64,000 nt of DNA, taken from positions 62,001-126,000 of the forward strand of contig NZ_MTSE01000011.1 in the NCBI RefSeq assembly GCF_002154225.1, read 5' to 3'. The position numbers and the translations under genes were made by a program. Source of the stretch: Hymenobacter crusticola (lineage in GTDB: Bacteria > Bacteroidota > Bacteroidia > Cytophagales > Hymenobacteraceae). Of this stretch, positions 43,601 through 52,082 are shown piece after piece; the stretch's first letter is position 1, and the number at the start of each line of letters is the position of its first letter. Below the pieces are notes generated by a model that worked only from the letters and a program-made list of their open reading frames with translations, was not told where the DNA came from and ran no database searches.

Positions 43601-44070
43601 ACGACCGTTACGCCGGGCAAGCCTGCGCCTTTCGCGTCTACTACTCGGCCTGCAACCGTTACATCTTGCCTACCGGAAACGTTTGCGGGAGCAGAACTGG
43701 CTAAAGGTATTTTAGTGATTACATAATAATTGGCACGCAGCTGCTTAAACTGTAAGTCAGCTTGAGCTAGCACTGCTTGCAGTTTTTCTTCCAGCTTTTC
43801 TGGCCCCTCTTGGGGTATTACGCGCTTGTCTTCTACCACATCACTGTCGTAGGCAATGGTGCTTTTGTACTGCTTTTCCCATTGCCGGAGCAATCGAGAC
43901 AGAGGTACCGCTTGGGTTAATGGATTGGCGCCGGGGGCTGCCTGCTGCCGTGCAGAAGCTAGGACTTGTGCCACGACGGCAGAGCCAGAAGCATCTAGCA
44001 GCAGCATACCAGTTGCAACGCAAGCGGAGCAAAACAGGTATCTGTTTGTTCGGGTACGAGGTAAATTCAT
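40657..44070 (-). CDS. SusC-like TonB-dependent transporter with STN domain
   Basis: 1137 aa. After a signal peptide comes an STN (secretin/TonB N-terminal) domain at about 50-120 (VPLSRLLRQWEKQYKSTIAYDSDVVED, VLAQADLQFKQLRANYYVI), then the carboxypeptidase-like domain (VAGRVVDAKGAGLPGVTVVVKG), TonB box region (LNEVVVIGYGTARKSDLTG), plug (LQGRVAGVEVTSNSG, IESTEILKDASATAIYGSRGANGVVLITTK) and barrel. The STN domain signals ligand occupancy to a FecR anti-sigma factor, and the gene for one lies 24 bases upstream. The organization FecR-SusC-SusD with a divergent ECF sigma factor is the classic trans-envelope relay. Confidence 0.95.
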   Translation of the reverse strand: MNLPRTRTNRYLFCSACVATGMLLLDASGSAVVAQVLASARQQAAPGANPLTQAVPLSRLLRQWEKQYKSTIAYDSDVVEDKRVIPQEGPEKLEEKLQAVLAQADLQFKQLRANYYVITKIPLASSAPANVSGRQDVTVAGRVVDAKGAGLPGVTVVVKGTSIGAGTGPDGSFTLQAPENSVLVFSFVGFTRKEVPVTGATSNLTVTLAEDTQALNEVVVIGYGTARKSDLTGAVASVTSAQLTQVATSDPVQALQGRVAGVEVTSNSGQPGSGTRIRVRGVGTINNSDPLYVVDGIQTSDIGFLLPADIESTEILKDASATAIYGSRGANGVVLITTKHGKAGATQFNFSGYTGFQQIRHTLPLTNAAQYSTLVTEAFTNAGKPLPDYGARLQDAIATNAEGVDYQDLVTQKGLITNYSLSASGGSEQNRYLVSGSYFQQNGIIKNSGFKKFVIRVNDDVVLTKRIKAGVAATFTNNNQTGSGDGQGGSQPYTILQYAQQINPVLNPFGPNGTYNDDVITRNALNVPRLLDEQKYNKLQNNNLFTSSYLDISLFKGLSFRSTFGINYFNNHPKVYQPQYYIGPVDQRAQSALIETRNENVSWVWSNYFNYNKTFADNSNLSFTLGQEAQRGYGNGISITAYNVPLDASLQYASASRSTGNVVRSSQYDGSLSSYFGRANYNFRDRYLVTGTLRFDQTSKFLGPVRTGTFPSVGAAWNISNEQFLKDVSYLSVLKLRTSYGEVGNQNAAPNYGYASVARNNQIYSFNGVAAPGLAISQINNPDLKWETAITTDVGLDAEFFNSKLTLTADYFERRTKDMIALSPVPDYVGQAPAPANVGSLRNRGLELALSYRNAIGKLQYNVGVNFTKINNEVTSLGGGNAIAAGNVLPQIGNTTLTDVGREIAFYYGLKAQGVFHNQGEIDAYKNAAGGLVQPGAKPGDVRYQDTNGDGTITASDNTYLGSGTPNFSYGASLNLNYSGFDFRMLLYGVQGAEVINGGAFNLSKSADFVGVWSNFYANRMDRWTPSNPNSNQPRVTSTDTNGNDRFSSRYVEDASYLRARNMELGYTLPKALLDKVQVKGARVFASVDNVFTLTKYTGYDPEISTVANYNNPLSYGVDYGNYPQARTYRLGFNVQF

Positions 44071-44094
44071 GTGAGAAAGAGGTGGGATAAGGTG

Positions 44095-45111
44095 TTAATT
44101 AGATAAGATGATACTGTTCTGGTGATGCTCAGCCCGCAGATGGAACGTTTCCTCTAGGGTTTCGCAGAGCAGGTCTAGGTCACTGAGTGGGATGGTACCC
44201 GTGAGTTTGCGCTGGTTCAGCTCCGTGTTTTTCACGGTCACTTTTACCCCGTAGGTGTCGCGCAGCCGCATAACGAGTTCGGCCAGAGGCGTTTTGTTGA
44301 AGACCATTTTGTCGTTGCGCCAGGCGGCGTAAGCATCGGTCTGCACGGCTTGGTGCAGAAGGCGCTGCGGTTGCTTATCAGAGGTTTGGAGTAACTCGCC
44401 GGGCTTCAAAATGATGGGCTTGCGCTTGCTGCTGTCGGCGAAAGCCACACGTACTTTACCCGAGAGAAGTACAACGCGCGCCTGCTCTTGCCGCCGGTAC
44501 ACCGTGAACTTAGTGCCTAATACTTCTACGTTGAAGCCAGCTGTAGTGTGCACAATAAAGCGCTGGTTTTCAGACAAATGCTTGACAGCAAAATAGGCTT
44601 CGCCATCTAGCCACACTTCCCGGGCTGCTTTGTTGTTCCAGGTGTCGGTGTAGCGCAACGTCGAGTGCGCGTTCAGCGTCACGTCCGAACCGTCGGGTAA
44701 GTGCACGAGGCGGGTTTGTGCGTAAGCAGTGCTGTACTGCACAGGCAGCGGGGCCACCTGCTGTTGCTGATAAAGCCACCAGCCACTAGCGCCGGCCATG
44801 CCGGCCGTCAAGACGGCTGCTGCAGCCCAGCGGTACCAGGTCCGGCCGGCGGCGGTGGTTTCTAGCTCTGGCGAGACAACGTCCAAGCCGATGCGAGTCC
44901 GCAAATCGGCCAACATGTTATCGTAGTCGTGCGCCTGCGCTAGCTGTTTGTCCTCCTGATTCTCCGCCATGCTGGCGTAGGTACTCATCCAGTACTGCGC
45001 CACCAGCTCGTTGGAAGGCTGCATGAGCCACGCACGCACGGCCTTCGCTTCTTCCAGCGAGGCTTCGCCGCGCACGTAACGCAAGTAGGCTTCAAAGTTA
45101 ACTTCTGTCAT
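44095..45111 (-). CDS. FecR family anti-sigma factor
   Basis: 338 aa. N-terminal cytosolic sigma-binding part (FEAYLRYVRGEASLEEAKAVRAWLM), one membrane segment at about 92-113 (WYRWAAAAVLTAGMAGASGWW), periplasmic FecR domain (STAYAQTRLVHLPDGSDVTLNAHSTLRY, REVWLDGEAYFAVKH, FNVEVLGTKFTV, VLLSGKVRV, LKPGELLQ) and the C-terminal STN-like tail (FNKTPLAELVMRLRDTYGVKVTVKN). It receives the signal from the STN domain of SusC and releases the ECF sigma factor. It is divergent from that sigma gene across 361 bases. Confidence 0.94.
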   Translation of the reverse strand: MTEVNFEAYLRYVRGEASLEEAKAVRAWLMQPSNELVAQYWMSTYASMAENQEDKQLAQAHDYDNMLADLRTRIGLDVVSPELETTAAGRTWYRWAAAAVLTAGMAGASGWWLYQQQQVAPLPVQYSTAYAQTRLVHLPDGSDVTLNAHSTLRYTDTWNNKAAREVWLDGEAYFAVKHLSENQRFIVHTTAGFNVEVLGTKFTVYRRQEQARVVLLSGKVRVAFADSSKRKPIILKPGELLQTSDKQPQRLLHQAVQTDAYAAWRNDKMVFNKTPLAELVMRLRDTYGVKVTVKNTELNQRKLTGTIPLSDLDLLCETLEETFHLRAEHHQNSIILSN

Positions 45112-45472
45112 TTCCGCAAACGATTAAGGCGCCTCTTGTAGTAAAGTCCACGAACTTGCTGCTACCCTGAAGCGCGTTGTAATTTTTTTTGAAAAAAGTT
45201 TGTGAGAAGGTTACAACGGGCCAGCCGACTGCCCTTGCAAGGCAGCGCAAGCAAACAGGAATGGCTAGCCTCAAAACCTAGGAGTAGGTAATTGACTTAC
45301 AGAGTAACAGAGGATGAATCAACGCTGCAAGCAGCATAAGCTAGGCGCATGCGTGAGAGGCATTATATATAGCTTAGCCTCTGTTTATCTGTACTTTGCT
45401 TGTAGTAGCAAATCGTAATTGGTGTTGTATATTTAAAGCCTTCGAATCCACTCTGTATCATTCATCCTGCTG
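45112..45472. promoter_or_regulatory. Divergent intergenic region fecR / ECF sigma
   Basis: 361 bases holding both promoters. An A/T tract near 45180-45200 and an AT-rich stretch at 45360-45440 are visible. No palindrome or clear TAnnTTTG pair could be assigned. Confidence 0.4.
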
Positions 45473-46063
45473 TTGAAAGCTGCGCGCACGTTTTCCGATT
45501 ACGTTTGCTTGACCCAATTGCGGGCAAACGACAGCCAAGCATTCGACGTGCTTTTTCATCAGTTCGCGCCCGGGCTCTGTCGATTTGCTACTAGTCACCT
45601 AAAGTCCGCTGCTGATGCGGAGGAGGTGGTGCAGGATTGCTTTTTGAAGTTGTGGGAGAAGCGGCACGAGCTAACGGACGATGTCGTCTTCAAAACCTAC
45701 CTCTACACGTCTGCCTACCACGCTATTCTCAAACAACTCCGCCGGCAGCAGTATTGGGTTTTTGAAGATTGCCACGAGGAAATTCTAATAGAAGAGAATT
45801 TCCTAAGCAGCCAAGCCGAATTTCATGAGCTGGAGCAATTGTACCAAGCCGCTCTCGCGCAATTGCCCCCGAGGCGCCGGGAGATATTCACGTTAAGCCG
45901 GCAAAGAGGCCTGTCTTACGCCAACATCGCGCAGGAGCTGAATATCTCGGTGAAGAGCGTCGAAACCCAGATGACGCATGCCCTGAAGTTTCTCCGTATT
46001 TACTTTCGGGCGCATGGTATCTCCTTGATCTTGCTACTGGCCCTACTATCGGCTGTGGAATAA
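45473..46063 (+). CDS. ECF sigma factor (SusC/FecR-associated)
   Basis: 196 aa from a TTG at 45473; a TAA lies in frame at 45434 and no ATG or GTG start lies between, so TTG is the likely start. Region 2: FDVLFHQFAPGLCRFATSHL, AEEVVQDCFLKLWEKR, FKTYLYTSAYHAIL. Region 4: LPPRRREIFTLSRQRGLSYANIAQELNISVKSVETQMTHALKFLR. The protein ends with a hydrophobic tail (GISLILLLALLSAVE), common in this Bacteroidota sigma group. It should activate the FecR-SusC-SusD genes on the other strand once FecR is released. Confidence 0.92.
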   Translation: MKAARTFSDYVCLTQLRANDSQAFDVLFHQFAPGLCRFATSHLKSAADAEEVVQDCFLKLWEKRHELTDDVVFKTYLYTSAYHAILKQLRRQQYWVFEDCHEEILIEENFLSSQAEFHELEQLYQAALAQLPPRRREIFTLSRQRGLSYANIAQELNISVKSVETQMTHALKFLRIYFRAHGISLILLLALLSAVE

Positions 46064-46093
46064 AAGGCATGCTACGCGCACGAGAAGCAGTGC

Positions 46094-47011
46094 TTAGGAT
46101 AAAGGCTGAGGCGGCGGTGACGACGAAGCTGGGCGCGAACGATCCGAGGGCAAGGGCACAAATTCGGCGTTGTCGGTGGGTGGCAGAGCAATGCGGCCGG
46201 CTTGCCAGTCGGCTTTGGCCTGCTCTATACGCTCGCGCCGCGACGACACAAAGTTCCACCAGATGTACCGCTCACCGAGGGGCTCCCCTCCTAGCAGCAT
46301 CAGCGTGCTAGCTTCGCGGGCCACCAGCACGGGGTCGATGCCCGGTGTGAACACCAGCAGCTGACCAGCGGTGTAGGCACGACCATTTACTTCCACGCTG
46401 CCCTTGGCCACGTAGGCGCCGCGCTCGGGGTAGCCCCGTGGCAAACCGAAACGGGCACCGGGCTGCAACACTACGTGCAGGTAAAACAGTGGTGAGTGCG
46501 TTTTCACTTCATTGCGCAAACCAAAAGCGTCGCCGGCAATCAAGCGCATCCACACGCCCGCGTCGGTGAAGACAGGCAGCTCGTGCGGTTGGTAGTTGGC
46601 GAAGCTAGGTGCATTTTCTTCGTCGGCTTCGGGCAGAGCGACCCAGCTCTGCACCATTTCGAGGGCACCACCGGCCAGGGCCGCTGGGTCTTCGAAGCGC
46701 TCGGAGTGGGCGATGCCGCTGCCGGCCGTCATCCAGTTCACCTCTCCCGGCCGAATCACTTGCTCCACGCCTAAGCTGTCGCGGTGCATCACCTGCCCGC
46801 CAAACAAGTAGCTGACGGTGGAAAGCCCGATGTGCGGGTGCGGCAGCACGTCGAGGGCGGGCATCTGCTCGGGCGCCACGTGCACCGGGCCGGCATGATC
46901 GAGGAAGATGAACGGACCTAGCATCCGCTTCAGGCGGTACGGGAGAATGCGCCGGACGCCGAACCCATTACCTAGGTCGGCGGGGCGAGCGTCGATGATT
47001 AGATCTAGCAT
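46094..47011 (-). CDS. Pirin family protein
   Basis: 305 aa, bicupin. Metal ligands are intact: His58 and His60 in PHPHIGLSTVSYL, His102 and Glu104 in IAHSERF; the characteristic GPFIFLDHAGP start and VNWMTAGSGI are present. Bacterial pirins often have quercetinase activity or act as redox-linked partners; the real substrate is not evident. Residues after 250 (ERIEQAKADWQAGRIALPPTDNAEFVPLP) match the usual pirin C-terminus, followed by a Ser/Pro-rich tail. It converges with the ECF sigma gene 30 bases away. Cytosolic. Confidence 0.94.
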   Translation of the reverse strand: MLDLIIDARPADLGNGFGVRRILPYRLKRMLGPFIFLDHAGPVHVAPEQMPALDVLPHPHIGLSTVSYLFGGQVMHRDSLGVEQVIRPGEVNWMTAGSGIAHSERFEDPAALAGGALEMVQSWVALPEADEENAPSFANYQPHELPVFTDAGVWMRLIAGDAFGLRNEVKTHSPLFYLHVVLQPGARFGLPRGYPERGAYVAKGSVEVNGRAYTAGQLLVFTPGIDPVLVAREASTLMLLGGEPLGERYIWWNFVSSRRERIEQAKADWQAGRIALPPTDNAEFVPLPSDRSRPASSSPPPQPLS

Positions 47012-47259
47012 GGCAGTGGCCGTTGTGAGTAGGCAAGGTACACAACGCGCACTTGGCAGGCAGCACGCGCCGCCTAGCTTTCTGTGCGTAGTTTTGGTGC
47101 CGCGCTGCCCGCGGCCAAGAGCGTCATTTTTGTGCTACGCTGCCTGCGCCACCCCCTTGGTCGTGCGCAGGCCATTACCTTGAGGTGGCCGGGTTGTTGT
47201 TCCACGCACTTACTCCAACGTTGTATTGCACTAAGTGCACTCAGCAAGCTTACGTATTG

Positions 47260-49683
47260 ATGCTTCCGTTTTCTTCCCCTAGCTCCTTGCTCTCTCAGCG
47301 GCTTCCCCTTCCCTGTGCTTACAGGGTATCTCTTCTTTTAACTCGCCGTGGGCAGCTACTGATTAAGCAGTTGTGGCTGGTCATACTGTGTGTCTGGTTG
47401 TTGGCGCCGCTTCACGCGCTAGCCCAAGATGCTGCAAAAACCACCCCTGGAGCCCCGCCGCCACTGGCACCCGCCGTAACACAAGATGCTGCGCACCGCG
47501 TGGAACAGGCTTACCTGAAGCTAGGTCGTATTAGTGGGGCCGTACGCCGCGGCGTGGATACGGAGGAGCTTGCCGAAGAGCTGCCCGAGGTGGAAGCCAA
47601 CCTGAAGACTATCCGGCAAAATTTAACGCAGTACAGCAGCGTCATTAACCTGAAGCAGGTTCACTTATTTCAAATCCTGCTCACCGATATGCAGGCGCAG
47701 CTAGGCACGTGGCGTACGGCCCTGGCCACGCAAGGGCAACAACTGACGCGCATGCAAGGCCAGCTCGACTCGCTGGGGCGGTACGCCATTACCAAACAGC
47801 CTGATACCACCACGGCCCTCGGCCGGACCACCGCCCGCCTGCAACGCAAGCAACGCCGCGCCAACTTGCTCATCCAACGCAATCAGCGGACCGTTACGCA
47901 ACTGCAAACGCGCGTGTCGGATTGCTACATTCAGGCGCTGGAGCTCCAGGATGAAACGCGCGAACAGCTGCGGCGCTTCAACCGGCGCACGCTGGACCCT
48001 AGCAACCCGCCACTGTGGCGCGCGGCGGCCGTTGATGCAAACCGCCAAGCTGCCGCTGGGCAGCTCGTGCGTGAGTCGTACACGAGCCAACGACGCTTGC
48101 TAGGCTACTACTTCAGCGAGAATTGGTACTTCGGAATTTGGATGGTGCTGCTCGGTGCCGTTTTCTTCGCCTGGGTATTCCGCAACTTCCGTGTCGTGAA
48201 TGCGGCAACCAATGCGGCGAAGCAGCCTTTCCGCTACCTGCGCCCGCTGCCGCTGGCTGGCACGCTGGTGGTCGTGTTCAGCATGGCTCCTTTCTTCGAT
48301 CTAAATCCGCCGGCCGCCTACACCGATTTGCTGGAACTGTTGCTGCTGCTTACGCTCAGCGTGATGCTGGGCCGCAGCTGGCCGCGTCGCCAGTTTCTGT
48401 ACTGGCTCAGCATCGTGGGGCTGTTTTTTGGGCTTACGTTCGTGTATGCCGCCAACGAACCTAGCCCCGGCTTGCGCTGGGCTATGCTGCTACTCAACTT
48501 GATAGCTATTGCAGTAGGTATCGGGTTTCGGCGTGAGCTACAACGCGGCCCTCGGCTAGCGGCTTTCGTACCACCGGTGCTCGTGCTGTTTATGCTGCTG
48601 AATGGGCTGGCCGTTCTTTGCAACCTGACCGGTCGTCTCAGCCTCGCCAAAGTCTGCAGCAGCAGCGGCATCCTAGGTCTCACCCAAATTATTTCGCTGT
48701 CGGCTTTCGTGCGCCTACTCACGGAGGCGTTTCACCTGCAAATGCAGCGCAGTCGCTTGGCAGGCGGCGTGGCAGCGCACTTCAACTTTCGCAAGATTGA
48801 GCAAGGCTTGCGCCTAGGGCTTTCTATTGTGGTGTGCGGGCTGTGGCTGATGACCTTTACCTCCAACCTGAATATCTTCCGGCCTCTCTACGGGGTGCTC
48901 GATCATCTGCTTAGCACGCCGCACCACATGGGCACCTTCACCTTTACGGTGGGCAATATCGTGGCGTTCTTCTCCATCGTCTATCTATCGGTTCTCCTCC
49001 AACGCTACGTCGGCTACTTCTTCGGCGAAACCGACGACGAGTTCAACAGCGACCCGGACCGCCGCGGCTCCTGGCTGGTGGCCATCCGGCTGGTGCTGCT
49101 GGCCGCGGGCTTCCTGCTAGCCACCATGGCCTCCGGCTTGCCGCTCGACAAGATTACTATTGTGCTAGGCGCCTTAGGCGTCGGCGTGGGCCTAGGCTTG
49201 CAAAACATCATTAACAATCTTGTTTCGGGCATCATCCTGATTTTCGAGCGCCCCTTTCAGGTAGGCGACTTCATCGAGGTAACGGGCAAAACGGGGCGCG
49301 TGAAAGACATCGGCATTCGCGCTAGCAAACTCATTTCGCTGTCAGGCTCCGAAATCATTGTGCCCAACGGCGACTTGCTCTCCGGTCACGTAATCAACTG
49401 GACGCTGAGCAACAACCACATCCGCGTTGAGCTAGGCCTGAAGCTAGGCCCCGACACCGACCTCGACCGCGCCAAAGAGGTAATCAGTCAAGAAATTCAG
49501 GAAAACCCCAACACCCTGCACAAAGTAGCGCCCGAAATCCTACTCAGCGGCATCAACGGCCAAGTGTACGACCTGAAAGTGTTGTTCTGGATCAACAACA
49601 TCCGCCAAGAACAGGCGCTGAAAAGCGAGATTCTGGCTGGCATTCACCGCCGCTTCACTCAAGAAGGCATTAGCCTGACCTAG
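47260..49683 (+). CDS. Large MscS-family mechanosensitive channel
   Basis: 807 aa from ATG 47260; a GTG at 47185 would add 25 residues. A signal-like segment (LWLVILCVWLLAPLHALAQ) is followed by a periplasmic coiled-coil region of about 200 residues (ARLQRKQRRANLLIQRNQRTVTQLQTRV), as in MscK/YbiO-type channels, then about ten membrane segments. The MscS core is LGALGVGVGLGLQNIINNLVSGIILIFERPFQVGDFIEV with pore-lining Gly/Ala pattern, then the beta domain (GRVKDIGIRASKLISLSGSEIIVPNGDLLSG). It opens under membrane tension to release solutes at hypo-osmotic shock. Apparently monocistronic. Confidence 0.92.
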   Translation: MLPFSSPSSLLSQRLPLPCAYRVSLLLTRRGQLLIKQLWLVILCVWLLAPLHALAQDAAKTTPGAPPPLAPAVTQDAAHRVEQAYLKLGRISGAVRRGVDTEELAEELPEVEANLKTIRQNLTQYSSVINLKQVHLFQILLTDMQAQLGTWRTALATQGQQLTRMQGQLDSLGRYAITKQPDTTTALGRTTARLQRKQRRANLLIQRNQRTVTQLQTRVSDCYIQALELQDETREQLRRFNRRTLDPSNPPLWRAAAVDANRQAAAGQLVRESYTSQRRLLGYYFSENWYFGIWMVLLGAVFFAWVFRNFRVVNAATNAAKQPFRYLRPLPLAGTLVVVFSMAPFFDLNPPAAYTDLLELLLLLTLSVMLGRSWPRRQFLYWLSIVGLFFGLTFVYAANEPSPGLRWAMLLLNLIAIAVGIGFRRELQRGPRLAAFVPPVLVLFMLLNGLAVLCNLTGRLSLAKVCSSSGILGLTQIISLSAFVRLLTEAFHLQMQRSRLAGGVAAHFNFRKIEQGLRLGLSIVVCGLWLMTFTSNLNIFRPLYGVLDHLLSTPHHMGTFTFTVGNIVAFFSIVYLSVLLQRYVGYFFGETDDEFNSDPDRRGSWLVAIRLVLLAAGFLLATMASGLPLDKITIVLGALGVGVGLGLQNIINNLVSGIILIFERPFQVGDFIEVTGKTGRVKDIGIRASKLISLSGSEIIVPNGDLLSGHVINWTLSNNHIRVELGLKLGPDTDLDRAKEVISQEIQENPNTLHKVAPEILLSGINGQVYDLKVLFWINNIRQEQALKSEILAGIHRRFTQEGISLT

Positions 49684-49757
49684 GTGACACGGCCTACATC
49701 TTAGCTTAGAGTGCCTATATGGTATTCTGAGCCAATGAGCGTGCTAGCTCCTAGCAA

Positions 49758-49970
49758 TCAGTTGGGAAAAATGCCCGGGAACTGGTAGTGGTACACGGCT
49801 ACTACAGCCCGGCCCTCGTAGCGGCTTTCCATCGCAGGCGACTCGTGAATGATCAGGATGTGGTGCGCCATTTCGCTGTGCACGGGCTTGTAATAAGGCA
49901 ATACTACGGCGTCTACCCGCGTGATGCGTTCAATGGTGCCACCGAGAGGAGTTTGATGTGATAATCTCAT
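49758..49970 (-). CDS. Possible 70-aa protein, unknown
   Basis: 70 aa, starting MRLSHQTPLGGTIERITRVDAVVL and ending YHYQFPGIFPN. Composition is protein-like (mixed, with VVLPYY and HHILIIHE strands) and there is no competing gene on the other strand. No signal peptide or recognised family. An AT-rich promoter-like zone lies upstream (49970-50100). I cannot tell coding from chance with certainty. Confidence 0.4.
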   Translation of the reverse strand: MRLSHQTPLGGTIERITRVDAVVLPYYKPVHSEMAHHILIIHESPAMESRYEGRAVVAVYHYQFPGIFPN

Positions 49971-50175
49971 TGTTTCGCTATTATGAAAATTTCACTAATA
50001 TAAAGTTATCATTGCTTAATCTATGCCAAAAACACACGTTTATGTGCGTTATTAATAATATCAATGATTATTAGTAATAGTTGATGCAAGTGAGTATATT
50101 AGTTGAATTTGACCAAGAAAGGCGAATTCACTTAGTAGCTAAGACCGCAGCACAGAATCATCTTTCGTACTTGAT

Positions 50176-50229
50176 AAATACAAAAAGAAGCCGGCACTCA
50201 ACTATGAGTGCCGGCTTCTTTTTGTATTT
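50176..50229. terminator. Very long perfect terminator hairpin
   Basis: 25-bp perfect stem (50176-50200 with 50205-50229) with loop ACTA; the inner GC part is GAAGCCGGCACTCA and both flanks have A/T runs, so it can act on both strands. It closes the long minus-strand operon ending at 50266. Confidence 0.9.
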
Positions 50230-50265
50230 ACACAAACAGCGCTTCACGCGCTACCTTAAAGCGGA

Positions 50266-51057
50266 CTATTGCTTTGCCCCTAGGTCCCGAATCCAGATGT
50301 TACGGAAGCTGAGCGGTTCGCTCTTGTCACCGTGCGATTGCAGCTTGATGGGCGCCGCGCCATGGCTCTGCTGGTAGCTTGCCTTACCGATGTACTGCGT
50401 AGGCCCCAGAAGCTCCGTATTGTTTTGCACTACTACGCCGTTAAAAATGACCGTGACGCGAGCCGGCGTTTGCACCGTACCGTCGGCTTTGAACGTGGGC
50501 GCCGTCCAGAGCACGTCGTATGACTGCCACTCGCCGGGCTTACGCGTAGGGTTGGCCAGCGGGATAAACTGCTTGTAGATGCTGCCAGCCATCCCGTTAA
50601 CGTAGGTTTTGTTATTGTACGAATCCAGCACCTGCAACTCGTAGCCTAGGTCGCCTTTGCCCAGCGAAGCTAGGAAGATACCACTGTTGCCGCGGGCCTG
50701 GCCAGTGCCAGTGATGTTGGCCGGCACGCGCCACTCGATATGCAACTGGTAGTTGGTGAAGCTACGCTTGGTTTCGATGTTGCCTGAGCTTTTATCCACG
50801 GTCATGAGGCCGCCAGCTACCTTCCACTTGGCGGGCGTGTTGCGGTCCTCGGTCATCACCCACTGGCTCAGGTCGCGGCCGTCGAACAGTACAATCGCGT
50901 CGGAGGGCGGTGCGGTGGTGAGGGCCGTGGCCGTTACCACCTTGGGTACCGGCTCCCACACTTCAGTATCTTCGGGTTTGCCAGCTTGCTGGGCGGTAGC
51001 GAGTGAGGTCATTCCCAGCCCCAATAGCGTGGAAAGAAGCGCAGTTTTCATCATCAT
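50266..51057 (-). CDS. DUF1080 (3-keto-glycoside hydrolase family) secreted protein
   Basis: 263 aa, or two fewer if started at the third Met. Signal peptide MKTALLSTLLGLGMTSLATAQ. The concanavalin-like fold of DUF1080 is evident: AIVLFDGRDLSQWVM, AKWKVAGGLMTV, FTNYQLHIEWRVP, GNSGIFLASLGKGDLGYELQVLDSYNN, AGSIYKQFIPLANPTRKPGEWQSYDV, PIKLQSHGDKSEPLSFRNIWIRDL. Members cleave glycosides that carry a 3-keto group. The gene is the last of the minus-strand set that also encodes a GMC/cytochrome c oxidation system able to make such 3-keto sugars. Periplasmic by its signal peptide. Confidence 0.92.
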   Translation of the reverse strand: MMMKTALLSTLLGLGMTSLATAQQAGKPEDTEVWEPVPKVVTATALTTAPPSDAIVLFDGRDLSQWVMTEDRNTPAKWKVAGGLMTVDKSSGNIETKRSFTNYQLHIEWRVPANITGTGQARGNSGIFLASLGKGDLGYELQVLDSYNNKTYVNGMAGSIYKQFIPLANPTRKPGEWQSYDVLWTAPTFKADGTVQTPARVTVIFNGVVVQNNTELLGPTQYIGKASYQQSHGAAPIKLQSHGDKSEPLSFRNIWIRDLGAKQ

Positions 51058-51103
51058 AAGAAGCGTACTAACCTTGAATTCAATAAGGTGAAAGAATGAA
51101 GCG

Positions 51104-51976
51104 CTATACGTTGCACAAGTTCACGGCTTGGCGCAGCGAAGCTAGCTTGTCGGACTGGGTAGGAATAAATTCCTGGGCCACGTAGCCTTTGAAGCCGGTG
51201 GCTTTGATGGCCCGCATGATGGCCGGATAATTCAGCTCCTGTTTGTCGTCGAGCTCGTGGCGACCGGGCACACCCGCCGTGTGGTAGTGCGCGATGTAGG
51301 CGTGGTGGTCGGTGATGTTGCGGATCACATCGCCCTCGTCAATCTGCATGTGGTAGATGTCGTAGAGCAGCTTAAAATTCTCCGAACCTAGCTTTTTGGC
51401 CAGTGCCACGCCCCAGCTGGTTCGGTCGCACTGATAATCCTTGTGATCAATCTTGCTGTTGAGCAACTCCATCACCAGCACTACTTTGTGTTTCGCGGCT
51501 AGGTCCATCAGCGGTTGCAGGCCGCGCACAGCATTTTCTAAGCCTTGCTCATCCGACATGCCCCGGCGGCTGCCGCTGAAGCAAATCAGGTTGGTATAGC
51601 CGGCCTGGCCCACTTTCGGAATCATTTCCTTATAGCGCGCCTGCAGTTGGGCGTGAAACTTCGGATCGTTGAAGCCGTCGGTCAGGTTGATTTCGGCGCC
51701 GTTGCACATGGGCGAATCAAGGCCGTGCTTCTTAAGCGTGGGCCAGTCGGCGGGGCCTACCAGGTCAATACCCTTGATTCCCATGCCCTTGGCCGCAACG
51801 CACAAGTCTTCTAAAGCCATACTCTGGAAGCACCAGCGGCAAACCGATTGTTTGATGCTGCCATCAGCAGGGGGAGCTACAGGTTGATCAGCGGCCATAA
51901 TATGGGGGGCACTTAGGGCTACTGTACTAGTTAACAACCCTTTGAGGGCAGCACGTCGGGAGTGAGAAGCAGCCAT
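51104..51976 (-). CDS. Tat-exported hydroxypyruvate-isomerase-like TIM-barrel protein
   Basis: 290 aa. Twin-arginine signal (SRRAALKGLLTSTVALSAP). Xylose-isomerase-like AP2 barrel: MGIKGIDLVGPADWPTLKK, YTNLICFSGSRRGMSDEQG, VVLVMELLNSKIDHKDYQCD (metal Glu), LLYDIYHMQIDEGDVIRN (metal Asp/His), IAHYHTAGVPGRHELDD, GYVAQEFIP (metal Glu). Annotated relatives are hydroxypyruvate isomerases, but in 3-keto-sugar loci such barrels act as isomerases, epimerases or eliminases on oxidized sugars. Its Tat signal puts it in the periplasm beside DUF1080, the gene 46 bases downstream. Confidence 0.88.
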   Translation of the reverse strand: MAASHSRRAALKGLLTSTVALSAPHIMAADQPVAPPADGSIKQSVCRWCFQSMALEDLCVAAKGMGIKGIDLVGPADWPTLKKHGLDSPMCNGAEINLTDGFNDPKFHAQLQARYKEMIPKVGQAGYTNLICFSGSRRGMSDEQGLENAVRGLQPLMDLAAKHKVVLVMELLNSKIDHKDYQCDRTSWGVALAKKLGSENFKLLYDIYHMQIDEGDVIRNITDHHAYIAHYHTAGVPGRHELDDKQELNYPAIMRAIKATGFKGYVAQEFIPTQSDKLASLRQAVNLCNV

Positions 51977-52082
51977 GTAGTGTAAGCTGTTGAGTTTTTA
52001 AGAAACAAACCTTTACCGGGTTCCTGCGGAGGACGCCAGGGGTTGCGCAGAAGGCGCTAAGCGCAGGACCAACAGCGATTCA

